DNA of 64,000 nt from Vulcanimicrobiota bacterium (GCA_003161435.1 PMOS01000007.1:1-64000); one strand, 5' to 3'. Positions 37,572-44,201 are shown, numbered from the stretch's first letter. Made by a program: numbers and translations. The notes: generated from the sequence alone by a model not told the origin.

Positions 37572-38966
37572 TTACGTTCGCGGCCGGGCGAGCGCGACCC
37601 GCAGGACTTCCCGCGCGATCGGCGCCGCGTACGTTCCGCCGTAGCCCACGTTCTCCACGACCACCGCGACGGCGACGCGCGGCGCCTGGGCCGGCGCGAA
37701 GGCGACGAACCACGCGTGCGAGCGGCCGTGCGGGTTGGTGGCGGTCCCGGTCTTGCCCGCGACCGTGATGCCGGGCAACCGGGCCGGGGTCCCCGTCCCG
37801 CGCTGCACCACGGCGATCATGAGATCGCGCACTTCGCGCGCGGTATCGGGTGAGATCGGCTCGGCGATCGTCTCGGGCCGTGTCGCGATCGCGGTGTCGC
37901 TCCCGGCGATGCGCCGTACCAGGTACGGTCGTAACGTCGTGCCGTCGTGCGCGATCGTCGTGCCGACGAGCGCCATTCGCATCGGCGTGACCAGCAGCGA
38001 GGCCTGACCGAAACCGAGTTGCGCCAAGATCCCGCTGCTGACCGATGCTTTGGCGGGAACGTGATCGCGCGCAACGGGCAGATCGAAATCGACCGGACGG
38101 CCCAAGCCCCAGCGCGCAGCGTAGTCGAACCAACGATCGACCCCGATCTCGAGTGCGATCCGAGCGAAGTCGACGTTCGAGCTGAGGGCGAACGCGCCGG
38201 CGAGATCTTGATTCCCGGTGACCTCTTCCTCGTCGTTGCGTACGGTGAAGTTACCGATGGAGAAACCGCCCGTGTCGTTGAATCGCGACGCCGGCGTGAC
38301 GACGTTCGCATCGAGCGCGTCCGAGACGGTGACGATCTTGAACGTCGAACCCGGCGGGTAGAGGCCGCCGGTCGAGCGGTCGAGCAGCGGTGAGGCCGGA
38401 TCGCTCAGCAGCGCCGCCCAATGCGCATCGAGCGAGTTCGGGTCGTAGGCCGGTACCGAAGCGATCGCCAGGATCGCGCCGCTGCGGGGATCGATCACGA
38501 TCCCGGCGGCGCGCTCGTAGCGGCGCAGCTGCGCGACCAGCGCGCGTTGCACGGTGAGATCGAGCGTCGTGACGACGTCGGCGCCGCGCGGCGCGCTGCG
38601 CGTCCCCGCGAGGATCTGGCGCAGCTGGCCGATCGGATCGAGCGCGTCGGCACGGGCGGTCAGGACGCGGTCGAATGCGTCCTCCAACCCCGACGTACCG
38701 TAGCGCGACGACGCGTAGCCGACCGCGTGCGCGACGAGCGAACCCTGCGGGTACACGCGCTTATCGCCTTGGGTGATCGCGAGCGGCGTGCCGTCTGAGG
38801 CGAGGATCGATCCGCGACCGGCGGCGGTCGTCGCGTGACGCGGGTTGTAGCGGTTGTCGGCCAGCGACGGCCCTTCGATGACTTGAACCCAGAGCTGGCG
38901 CAGCACGAGCAGCGCGAACAGCGCGACGAAGACGGCGCCCAGCCGCGCGATCGAGCGATCGGTCAG
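37572..38966 (-). CDS. pbpA: Class B penicillin-binding protein (transpeptidase), probable CTG start
   Basis: Peptidoglycan transpeptidase, 464 residues from the CTG at 38966. The N-terminal membrane anchor (about 10-29, AVFVALFALLVLRQLWVQVI) would be lost from the first ordinary start (GTG 38906). The catalytic motifs are PPGSTFK (S207, K210), SSN (262-264) and KTGTA (405-409). It is short for FtsI/PBP2 and similar to PbpA of the PASTA-kinase clusters. The CTG overlaps the TGA of the gene before and has GGAGAG about seven bases upstream. Confidence 0.9.
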   Translation of the reverse strand: MTDRSIARLGAVFVALFALLVLRQLWVQVIEGPSLADNRYNPRHATTAAGRGSILASDGTPLAITQGDKRVYPQGSLVAHAVGYASSRYGTSGLEDAFDRVLTARADALDPIGQLRQILAGTRSAPRGADVVTTLDLTVQRALVAQLRRYERAAGIVIDPRSGAILAIASVPAYDPNSLDAHWAALLSDPASPLLDRSTGGLYPPGSTFKIVTVSDALDANVVTPASRFNDTGGFSIGNFTVRNDEEEVTGNQDLAGAFALSSNVDFARIALEIGVDRWFDYAARWGLGRPVDFDLPVARDHVPAKASVSSGILAQLGFGQASLLVTPMRMALVGTTIAHDGTTLRPYLVRRIAGSDTAIATRPETIAEPISPDTAREVRDLMIAVVQRGTGTPARLPGITVAGKTGTATNPHGRSHAWFVAFAPAQAPRVAVAVVVENVGYGGTYAAPIAREVLRVALARPRT

Positions 38967-39736
38967 GACGGCTCTCCGCTGGTTCGTTCGCCGGCCCGCT
39001 CGCGCAAGAGCGTGTAGCCGCCGCTGGTTCGAACCGCGAGATGTGCGCGCGCGTCGTCGGCGGCGATCGCTTCATTGATGAGGCGGTGGGCGAGCTCGTC
39101 GTCGAGACCCTCGAGCGCGAGCACGGCGTCCACGCCAATATCGTCCAACAGCGGGCCCGCAACGTACGCCGCCTGCGGGATCGTCTCCCACAGCCGTTCC
39201 TCGTACGGCGCACCGCGCCACGGGCCGCGTTTTCCAAACACCGTCGCATGGAAGTCCCACGCGCAGAGCCGGCGTTCGTTCCACACGAAGTGATCGCGCA
39301 CGCACGTGCGACGGCAGATCGCACACTGCACGAGCGCCTCGGGCCCATGGGAAAGCCCGTCCAGGATGTCCTCCGGCAAATCGTCCGGGTTGACGATCGT
39401 GGCTTCACCGAGAGCATCGGGAACCGCGGCTGACCAACCGATCCGCGCCAGCAGATCGAGCTCCCGCAGCGACGACACGAACGACCGCTCGTCCGAGGGT
39501 TCGAAGGTCTGGTCGGTCCAGCCGCCCAGGTTGTCCGCGGCGATACCGACGCGCTGCCAGTTCTCGCCCAGCACGACGCCGATCGGCGTCCAGGCGAGCG
39601 GCACCAGCCACGCCGTCACCTGCCGGTTCTCCGCGACGAGGCTCGAGGTGAAAGCGAGCGTGCTGGCGTTACCGCCGAGAATGTACGCGCGCGCTTCGGT
39701 CTTGGGCGCGGGGTCGGCGGCGTTCGGGGTGCTCAC
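38963..39736 (-). CDS. Unknown protein with CxxC-type cysteine cluster
   Basis: A 257-residue soluble protein that I do not recognise. A compact cysteine region CAICRRTCVRDHFVWNERRL continues with CAWDFH (about 155-180) and could bind zinc or iron. The N-terminal part (YILGGNASTLAFTSS; WTPIGVVLGENWQRVG) looks like a beta-rich fold. The GTG start is at 39736. Its TGA overlaps the CTG start of the PBP gene, making it the first gene of a nine-gene chain; a wall or cell-cycle role is only an inference. Confidence 0.5.
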   Translation of the reverse strand: MSTPNAADPAPKTEARAYILGGNASTLAFTSSLVAENRQVTAWLVPLAWTPIGVVLGENWQRVGIAADNLGGWTDQTFEPSDERSFVSSLRELDLLARIGWSAAVPDALGEATIVNPDDLPEDILDGLSHGPEALVQCAICRRTCVRDHFVWNERRLCAWDFHATVFGKRGPWRGAPYEERLWETIPQAAYVAGPLLDDIGVDAVLALEGLDDELAHRLINEAIAADDARAHLAVRTSGGYTLLRERAGERTSGEPS

Positions 39737-39795
39737 CCGCCGCTGCGTTTGGCGCGGCGTGCATGCCCTCCCGCCGCTGCCTCCGGCCGCCCGCG

Positions 39796-41082
39796 CTAAC
39801 CGGCTTGTCCGAGAAGGGTCAGCACGCCCATCCAGAGGCCCAAGCCGACGCACACGATGCCCACGCCGACGGTCACCACGTTGCCCAGCGGCGAGTTCAC
39901 GCGATCGCCGAGGATATTCTTGTCGTTCGCCATCACCAGCAGAAAGCCGAGTACGATCGGCAGCACGAACGCGTTGAGCGCCTCGACCCAGACCGTGATC
40001 CGAATCAGCGGCAGATGCGGGATCAGCACGACGCCGGCCGCGATGAGGACCATCCCCGCATACATGCCGTAGAAGCGCTTTGCCTCGTAACAGGCGGCGT
40101 TGAGCGAGCAGCGCCAGGCGAACGCCTCGCCGAACGCCCACGCCGTCGCGAGCGAAACGACCAGTGCGCCAATCAGCGCAGCGCCCAGCAGCCCCGCACC
40201 GAACGCGATCCCGGCCAGCTTCGACCCGGTCAGCGGTACCAATGCGAGCGCTGCGTGGGCCGCATCCGATACGCTCTCGTGTCGCACGAACAACGTCGCC
40301 GCGCAGGTGATGATGATGGCGGCCATGATGATCTGCGTGAGCACCGCGCCGAGCGCCGTATCGATGCGCGCGAACGTCAGGTCCTTCGCGCGCAGTCCCT
40401 TGTCGACGGTCGCCGACTGCTGGTAGAAGATCATCCACGGCATGATGACCGCGCCGATGTTGCCGGCGACGAGCAGTAGGTAATCGCGATTGGCCAGCGG
40501 CTGGCTGCCGAACAGTCCTTCACGTACGACCGTCGCCGGATTCGGATGTGCCGCGAAGGCGGCGGGGATGAACAGCAGTTCCAACAAGCACAGCGCCAGC
40601 GCGAAGACTTCGGCACGTTTGTAGCGACCGCTGAGCACGACGCCGATCAACAGTGTCGCGCCGGCCGCGACCATCGGCAACACCGGCACTCCGAACACGA
40701 GCGCCGCGCCGGCGATCCCGATGAACTCGGTCACCAGCGCGGCGAGGTTCGTGAACAGCATCGTGCCAAGCGAGATCCACGTCCAGGTCAAGCCGTAGTG
40801 CTCGCGGATCAACTCCGCGTGGCCCTTGCCGGTGACCGTCCCGAGCCGCACCGCCATCTCCTGGATGACGAACAGCGGCACGATGAGCAGCACCTGGAGC
40901 AGCACCAGTTTCATCCCGAACTGCGCGCCCGAGGTCGCCGCCGTCGTCACGCTGCCGGCCTCGGTATCGGCGAACGCGACGATCAGTCCGGGTCCGGCGA
41001 CGGCGAGGTAGCGCCAGAGCAGGTTGCGCGAAGCCGGCCGTGCGGCGCCGGGTGGGTGAACGGAGGAGACCGCGGCCATCAT
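39796..41082 (-). CDS. NRAMP-family divalent metal transporter, non-canonical
   Basis: A 428-residue membrane protein with about eleven hydrophobic segments in NRAMP order. The core metal-site motifs deviate: the usual DPGN in helix 1 is DTEAG (AGPGLIVAFADTEAGSV, about 29-45), and the usual MPHN of helix 6 is MPWM (NIGAVIMPWMIFYQQSA). The Asp and the first Met are kept, while the Asn and His are not. The family generally takes up Mn2+/Fe2+ with protons, and divergent clades transport Mg2+ or other ions, so the substrate is open. It reads away from the mobile element. Confidence 0.85.
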   Translation of the reverse strand: MMAAVSSVHPPGAARPASRNLLWRYLAVAGPGLIVAFADTEAGSVTTAATSGAQFGMKLVLLQVLLIVPLFVIQEMAVRLGTVTGKGHAELIREHYGLTWTWISLGTMLFTNLAALVTEFIGIAGAALVFGVPVLPMVAAGATLLIGVVLSGRYKRAEVFALALCLLELLFIPAAFAAHPNPATVVREGLFGSQPLANRDYLLLVAGNIGAVIMPWMIFYQQSATVDKGLRAKDLTFARIDTALGAVLTQIIMAAIIITCAATLFVRHESVSDAAHAALALVPLTGSKLAGIAFGAGLLGAALIGALVVSLATAWAFGEAFAWRCSLNAACYEAKRFYGMYAGMVLIAAGVVLIPHLPLIRITVWVEALNAFVLPIVLGFLLVMANDKNILGDRVNSPLGNVVTVGVGIVCVGLGLWMGVLTLLGQAG

Positions 41083-41136
41083 GACTCCAGGCTGTGAGGT
41101 GTTCCTAACAACTTACTGAGGTCGGACGAAGTTCCC

Positions 41137-41144
41137 CTGCGCCA
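41137..41144 (+). repeat. Left target-site duplication CTGCGCCA
   Basis: The 8-mer CTGCGCCA precedes the left inverted repeat and recurs after the right one at 44061-44068. Depending on the exact terminal base the duplication is six to eight bases. Confidence 0.65.
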
Positions 41145-41145
41145 A

Positions 41146-41163
41146 AGGCTTTGCCCACAAAGG
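41146..41163 (+). repeat. Left terminal inverted repeat (18 bp)
   Basis: AGGCTTTGCCCACAAAGG, continued by GCCG; perfect inverted match to 44045-44062. Confidence 0.8.
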
Positions 41164-41176
41164 GCCGATTCCGGCC

Positions 41177-41210
41177 GATTTAATGGGCAGGTTCCCGATT
41201 TTATGGGCAG
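41177..41210 (+). repeat. Left iteron pair (GATTT-A/T-ATGGGCAG)
   Basis: Two 14-base units, 41177-41190 (GATTTAATGGGCAG) and 41197-41210 (GATTTTATGGGCAG), begin 20 bases apart. A matching pair with the same spacing lies at the right end in the same orientation, so they are not part of the inverted repeat. They probably bind the transposase or an accessory protein. Confidence 0.7.
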
Positions 41211-41227
41211 CCGACACGGGGCTTCCC

Positions 41228-41252
41228 CGGCTATACCTAGTAGGTATATAGG
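41228..41252 (+). promoter_or_regulatory. Operator-like palindrome before the membrane gene
   Basis: CGGCTATACCTAGTAGGTAT overlaps a CTATACC/GGTATATAG inverted repeat and is framed by GGCTTCCCC and GGGGAAGCC arms. The first 12 bases (CGGCTATACCTA) recur exactly at 43073-43084 before the transposase gene, suggesting a shared regulator. Confidence 0.55.
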
Positions 41253-41828
41253 GTGGGGAAGCCATCCCGCGCCGCATGGCCGGGAATCGCCAAATGCCTC
41301 AGGATCGCCGATATCCCGGCGGGGCTATTAGCCTTGCTCGCCCTTTCGAGTGGAATCTTTCCGGCCTGGACGGAGTGCCACCGCTCGCTCCTCTTTACCA
41401 TTGGCGTTGCCTTGACCATAGTCTATTTTTGGTTTGCTATTCGGGGCAGCTACGAACAGACGCGGCATGAGGCCCGGACGGACGCGTCGTTAGCAATTCT
41501 TAGAGCGCGCCGCGAAATGTCACCAATCGCTATAAATAAGCGCGTGACAGAAATGAAAAATCAGCTAAACGAGCTTGATTACCGTGCTTCCAACGATCCA
41601 TCTCAAGAAGATTGGCAGAAAGTTCAGTACGGGTTTTGGGCACTCCGGGAAGAACTCGCGAAGTGCTTAGATGACCTCGAAAGCGTTAAGATCGCGGACT
41701 CGTGGCTATCGTTCTATCATTGGATGCCCCGAGATATTAACGCAACTGATCGCGCTCAGCTTCATAAAACGGCGAAGAAGTTTAAGGTCCTGGTGGACCG
41801 CTTCGCGATCGCGGAGATGAAGCAATGA
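41253..41828 (+). CDS. Membrane and coiled-coil passenger protein of the transposon
   Basis: A 191-residue protein: two hydrophobic helices (about 20-38 and 45-63) followed by a charged, probably coiled-coil cytoplasmic region (RREMSPIAINKRVTEMKNQL). Codon use is much more AT-rich than in the host genes (ATGAAAAATCAGCTAAACG and similar), which points to foreign origin. The start is GTG at 41253 just after the operator, and a later TTG is possible. Function unknown; it might be an abortive-infection or entry-exclusion type effector, but nothing in the sequence proves it. Confidence 0.55.
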   Translation: MGKPSRAAWPGIAKCLRIADIPAGLLALLALSSGIFPAWTECHRSLLFTIGVALTIVYFWFAIRGSYEQTRHEARTDASLAILRARREMSPIAINKRVTEMKNQLNELDYRASNDPSQEDWQKVQYGFWALREELAKCLDDLESVKIADSWLSFYHWMPRDINATDRAQLHKTAKKFKVLVDRFAIAEMKQ

Positions 41829-41836
41829 GTTCGACT

Positions 41837-43060
41837 TTAGGCCGCTCCCCAGAACGTCGCCTCAACACCAAGTTCGTAAAACGCACTAACGAGGCAGCAT
41901 AGATTATGGCAGAGGACCTTACACAGAAGCTCGTTCACTTGCGCGACCGCCGTCTTCGACCGGATACGCGTCCCGAACTTGGCCTTGATCATGCTGAAGG
42001 TCGTCTCCACATTCGACCGCTTGTGGTAGTGCGCCGAGAACTCCTCGCGGCGATACATGAAGAAGAAATACATGCGGCGCCAGAGGTCCGCCCCGTCGCC
42101 TTTCGCGTGGAAGGCGCGCGAGTTACTCTTGAATGGAATCAGCGGGAACGCCCGCGCGTCGTCAATAGCGACGAAGTTGCGCTTCGTGAGGTACGCCTTG
42201 TCGGCGGAAACCATTTCGACGCCGAAGCCGCGCTGGACCGTCGTGTTGAGGAGGTCCGGTAAGTGGAGCGTGTCCTGCGCGTCCGGCCCGTAGTTGTCGG
42301 TCACCTTGACGGCGGTCACGACATTGGTTTTCGTGCCGACCATGACGTGTGCTTTGAGCCATTTCGCGCGCGACATTTCCTTGCCGTACTTGGCGCTGAA
42401 CCACCGCTGATATTCGCTCGTCGTGAAACCGGACGAATCGACGGCAAAGTCGGTTTCGAGGGCCGCGAGAGGCCGCGCGCTCTCCTCGACCATCGCGGTG
42501 AGGATCGGCGTGAGGTCGGGATTTTCGAGCGCGTTGAAAACCGAGTTGTAGTGGGGTGCGCGGTCGATGTAGCCTTTGGCGGCGTAGTCGCGCAGGTCGG
42601 TCATTGCACGACGGCCCGACGTTCCGCCGTACACCTTCATGGCGGCGCAGAAGGCCGCATCGGAGAGCGGTAGGCGCGGCCGTCCGCGGCCTTGGACGGG
42701 GTTGTCGATAGCCGAGCACAGGTCGCGCAGCAGGCCCGCAACGCGCTCCTTTTCGTGAACCTGCGCGGCGTTGTACGCGGGCCATTCCTGCCGGTAGGTC
42801 AGGCGAAGCTGCTCAGCCACTACCGTTCCATCCGGCGCGACCGTTTCACGGCGCATCGTGAACTCGACGGCGAAAACGTGCTTGCACGACGCCTGCCGCG
42901 TTTCGTAGTCGGGGCAGGTGCAGGTCGCCCCGCGCGCTTCGGTCGGGTCAACGACGTAGGTTCCCGCGCCCGCCTGGGACGGCACGACCCACAGGTCGCC
43001 CTTTTGCCTCAGCTTCTTCGTAGCGGCGATTTCCAGACCACGCTGCTCCCGAACGTCCAT
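41837..43060 (-). CDS. DDE transposase with N-terminal SWIM zinc finger
   Basis: A 407-residue transposase. The SWIM motif CTCPDYETRQASCKH (CxC...CxH, C47, C49, C59, H61) lies at the N-terminus, and the RNase H-like catalytic core has D208 (FAVDSSGF), D287 (VSADKAY) and E352 (SNVETTFSMIK). The length is normal for an IS4/IS5-like transposase, and the frame is intact. The start ATG has GAGGAGG upstream and a TTGACC-17-TATACT promoter. The SWIM finger probably binds DNA ends. Confidence 0.85.
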   Translation of the reverse strand: MDVREQRGLEIAATKKLRQKGDLWVVPSQAGAGTYVVDPTEARGATCTCPDYETRQASCKHVFAVEFTMRRETVAPDGTVVAEQLRLTYRQEWPAYNAAQVHEKERVAGLLRDLCSAIDNPVQGRGRPRLPLSDAAFCAAMKVYGGTSGRRAMTDLRDYAAKGYIDRAPHYNSVFNALENPDLTPILTAMVEESARPLAALETDFAVDSSGFTTSEYQRWFSAKYGKEMSRAKWLKAHVMVGTKTNVVTAVKVTDNYGPDAQDTLHLPDLLNTTVQRGFGVEMVSADKAYLTKRNFVAIDDARAFPLIPFKSNSRAFHAKGDGADLWRRMYFFFMYRREEFSAHYHKRSNVETTFSMIKAKFGTRIRSKTAVAQVNELLCKVLCHNLCCLVSAFYELGVEATFWGAA

Positions 43061-43072
43061 CCCGAACCTCCT

Positions 43073-43095
43073 CGGCTATACCTACTAGTAGTATA
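43073..43095 (-). promoter_or_regulatory. Operator-like site over the transposase promoter
   Basis: CGGCTATACCTACTAGTAGTATA here shares CGGCTATACCTA-TAG with 41228-41244 and overlaps the transposase -10 box, which fits autoregulation. Confidence 0.5.
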
Positions 43096-43118
43096 CCTAA
43101 CGGGATGCTCGTGGTCAA
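43090..43118 (-). promoter_or_regulatory. Transposase promoter (TTGACC-17-TATACT)
   Basis: On the minus strand the -35 TTGACC (43118-43113) and -10 TATACT (43095-43090) are separated by exactly 17 bases, an excellent sigma-70 type match. Confidence 0.7.
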
Positions 43119-43133
43119 CCCTTTGGGGATATA

Positions 43134-43161
43134 TTGACGGTATATTCCTGTTGGATGTAGT
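43134..43161 (+). promoter_or_regulatory. Promoter of the zinc-ribbon gene (TTGACG-16-TGTAGT)
   Basis: TTGACG (43134-43139) and TGTAGT (43156-43161) would start transcription a base or two before the ATG at 43170. There is no ribosome site, so the message is probably leaderless. Confidence 0.45.
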
Positions 43162-43169
43162 CTATCGGC

Positions 43170-43307
43170 ATGGCAAAGGTGAAGCTTAGCGGTTATCGCT
43201 GCGACCGCTGCGAGCACGAATGGCTCCCGCGCGACAGGGACCAGGACCCGAAGGTCTGCCCCAAGTGCAAGTCGCCGTATTGGAACACCCCACGACGCGT
43301 AAAGTAG
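43170..43307 (+). CDS. Zinc-ribbon protein, 45 aa
   Basis: A tiny protein with two knuckles, CDRCEHEW and CPKCKSPYW (C11, C14, C30, C33), and basic ends. This short MAKVKLSGYRC-type family occurs widely in archaeal and bacterial mobile DNA as a presumptive nucleic-acid binder. It diverges from the transposase gene. Confidence 0.75.
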   Translation: MAKVKLSGYRCDRCEHEWLPRDRDQDPKVCPKCKSPYWNTPRRVK

Positions 43308-43311
43308 CGCG

Positions 43312-43782
43312 TCATTCGGCTTTAGACAGGTCGGCGAGGCGACCCAACAGGACGTAATGCCCGTTGGCGAATCGCTCGATCTTCAGCCCCTTCTTCCGAA
43401 GGTTGGCGATCCCGAATTGAGTAGCGCGTAGCGGGTCCGCCATCGACGTTTTGGCCCCGAACCGCTTTGCGATCTCCCACAGCGCGGGGAGCGTTGCGCC
43501 TCGTGCCCCGGACATAATCAACGCACGCTCCAGCGCGTCGTTGAGCGTAACGTTTTCCGGCTGTGCGGCGACCTCGTCGGCTTTTGGCTCGGGGGGCTCA
43601 GCCCAGGGCATTGCCTGGTTCTCTACCGCGGTCGCGCCTGCGGTTTCCAAAAGCTCCTCAAGCCCGGACACGACCTTTTGTAGCGCGCGGGCTCGCTTCG
43701 TCCACGCCTCTAGCATGCGGGTCGCCTCAGCGTGCTCTCCTCGGTGCTGATCTAGCTCGGTTTGAAGCTGCTCGCGGTCCAT
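43312..43782 (-). CDS. Coiled-coil/winged-helix-like transposon protein
   Basis: A 156-residue protein. The first 55 residues are a heptad-patterned coiled coil (LQTELDQHRGEHAEATRMLE), then an acidic Pro-rich linker, and the C-terminal 80 residues (LNDALERALIMSGARGATLP; TQFGIANLRKKGLKIERF) look like a winged helix-turn-helix. It is convergent with the zinc-ribbon gene, with four bases between. It may bind the iterons or the tRNA-like RNA. Confidence 0.55.
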   Translation of the reverse strand: MDREQLQTELDQHRGEHAEATRMLEAWTKRARALQKVVSGLEELLETAGATAVENQAMPWAEPPEPKADEVAAQPENVTLNDALERALIMSGARGATLPALWEIAKRFGAKTSMADPLRATQFGIANLRKKGLKIERFANGHYVLLGRLADLSKAE

Positions 43783-43792
43783 TTTGCCTCGC

Positions 43793-43821
43793 TTGACCTA
43801 TTTCGCTAGGTCCCGTAGAAT
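43793..43821 (+). promoter_or_regulatory. Strong promoter (TTGACC-17-TAGAAT) of a short transcript
   Basis: TTGACC (43793-43798) and TAGAAT (43816-43821) are exactly 17 bases apart. The terminator at 43915-43948 defines a transcript of about 120 bases. Confidence 0.65.
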
Positions 43822-43831
43822 AGGGAAAAGC

Positions 43832-43901
43832 TGGTGGACCACAGGGGAATCCAACCCCTCGCCGTGCCCCGTGACATGAGGCGGCGGAGCAGTCGTGGCC
43901 C
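43832..43901 (-). tRNA. tRNA-Asp-like structure (anticodon GUC) lacking a D-arm
   Basis: Minus strand: acceptor GGGCCAC pairs with GTGGTCC (one G-U), discriminator A and an encoded CCA follow. The anticodon stem GCCTC/GGGGC holds a seven-base loop ATGTCAC with U33 and anticodon GTC (complement of 43873-43875), and the T-arm is AGGGG-TTGGATT-CCCCT. The T-loop has G where C56 is normal, and only 12 bases take the place of the D-arm. It is more likely a tRNA mimic or decayed tRNA than a working one. Confidence 0.4.
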
Positions 43902-43914
43902 GTTAGCTTGCCGA

Positions 43915-43948
43915 GCCGACCGTGACGAAAGTCGCGGTCGGCTTCTTT
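43915..43948 (+). terminator. Intrinsic terminator, 12-bp stem with GAAA tetraloop
   Basis: GCCGACCGTGAC, loop GAAA, GTCGCGGTCGGC, then TTCTTT. The stem has a single G-T pair and is the strongest terminator I see in the window. Confidence 0.85.
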
Positions 43949-44005
43949 AGTGTACGGATGCCTGAGTCGCGAGTCAACTCAAAACTCAAAATTCAACACA
44001 CTCGC

Positions 44006-44039
44006 GAGTTTATGGGCAGCGCGGTGATTTCTTGGGCAG
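44006..44039 (+). repeat. Right iteron pair
   Basis: GAGTTTATGGGCAG (44006-44019) and GATTTCTTGGGCAG (44026-44039) are again 20 bases apart and in the same orientation as the left pair. Confidence 0.65.
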
Positions 44040-44044
44040 ACCGG

Positions 44045-44062
44045 CCTTTGTGGGCAAAGCCT
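44045..44062 (-). repeat. Right terminal inverted repeat (18 bp)
   Basis: The reverse complement reads AGGCTTTGCCCACAAAGG, identical to the left repeat. Confidence 0.8.
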
Positions 44063-44201
44063 GCGCCAGCTCGCTCTGCTCCAGGCGAGCCATCCGGATC
44101 CGCGCGTCGTCGGCGAAGGCAGCTGGCCGTGCGACTGTCGCGCGTTCGCGCGCCCCGAAAACGACTATCTGTGGGTTCCCTGCGGGCAGCACCAGCCGTA
44201 A
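44061..44201 (+). pseudogene. 3' part of a small host gene cut by the transposon
   Basis: The frame ctg-cgc-cag runs open to TAA at 44199-44201 with protein-like residues: GEGSWPCDCRAF, then YLWVPCGQHQP. Upstream in this frame there is only transposon end and a stop. Joining it to the left flank at CTGCGCCA extends the frame back to at least 41106 (residues NNLLRSDEVPL). I see no ATG or GTG start in that extension, and a CTG at about 41115 is possible. The cysteine pairs suggest a small metal-binding protein, otherwise unknown. Confidence 0.45.

Larger units (their letters stand above)
43828..43948 (+). ncRNA. Candidate small RNA (or 38-codon mini-ORF) of the transposon
   Basis: Bounded by a good promoter and a perfect terminator. 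A GTG at 43834, with AGGGA upstream, opens a 38-codon frame ending at 43950 in the terminator (Arg-rich product), so it may be a small mRNA instead. The complement of this transcript forms the tRNA-Asp-like fold described separately, so it could act as its antisense RNA. Confidence 0.45.
41145..44062. mobile_element. Transposon of about 2.9 kb with SWIM/DDE transposase and passenger genes
   Basis: Both ends carry the terminal inverted repeat AGGCTTTGCCCACAAAGG (18/18 match between 41146-41163 and the reverse complement of 44045-44062), flanked by the direct repeat CTGCGCCA. Inside are a membrane/coiled-coil gene, a DDE transposase, a zinc-ribbon gene, a coiled-coil gene, a tRNA-like structure and a terminator. 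Promoters inside match the sigma-70 consensus, and the first gene is visibly AT-richer than the host. I cannot name a described IS family for it. Confidence 0.75.
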
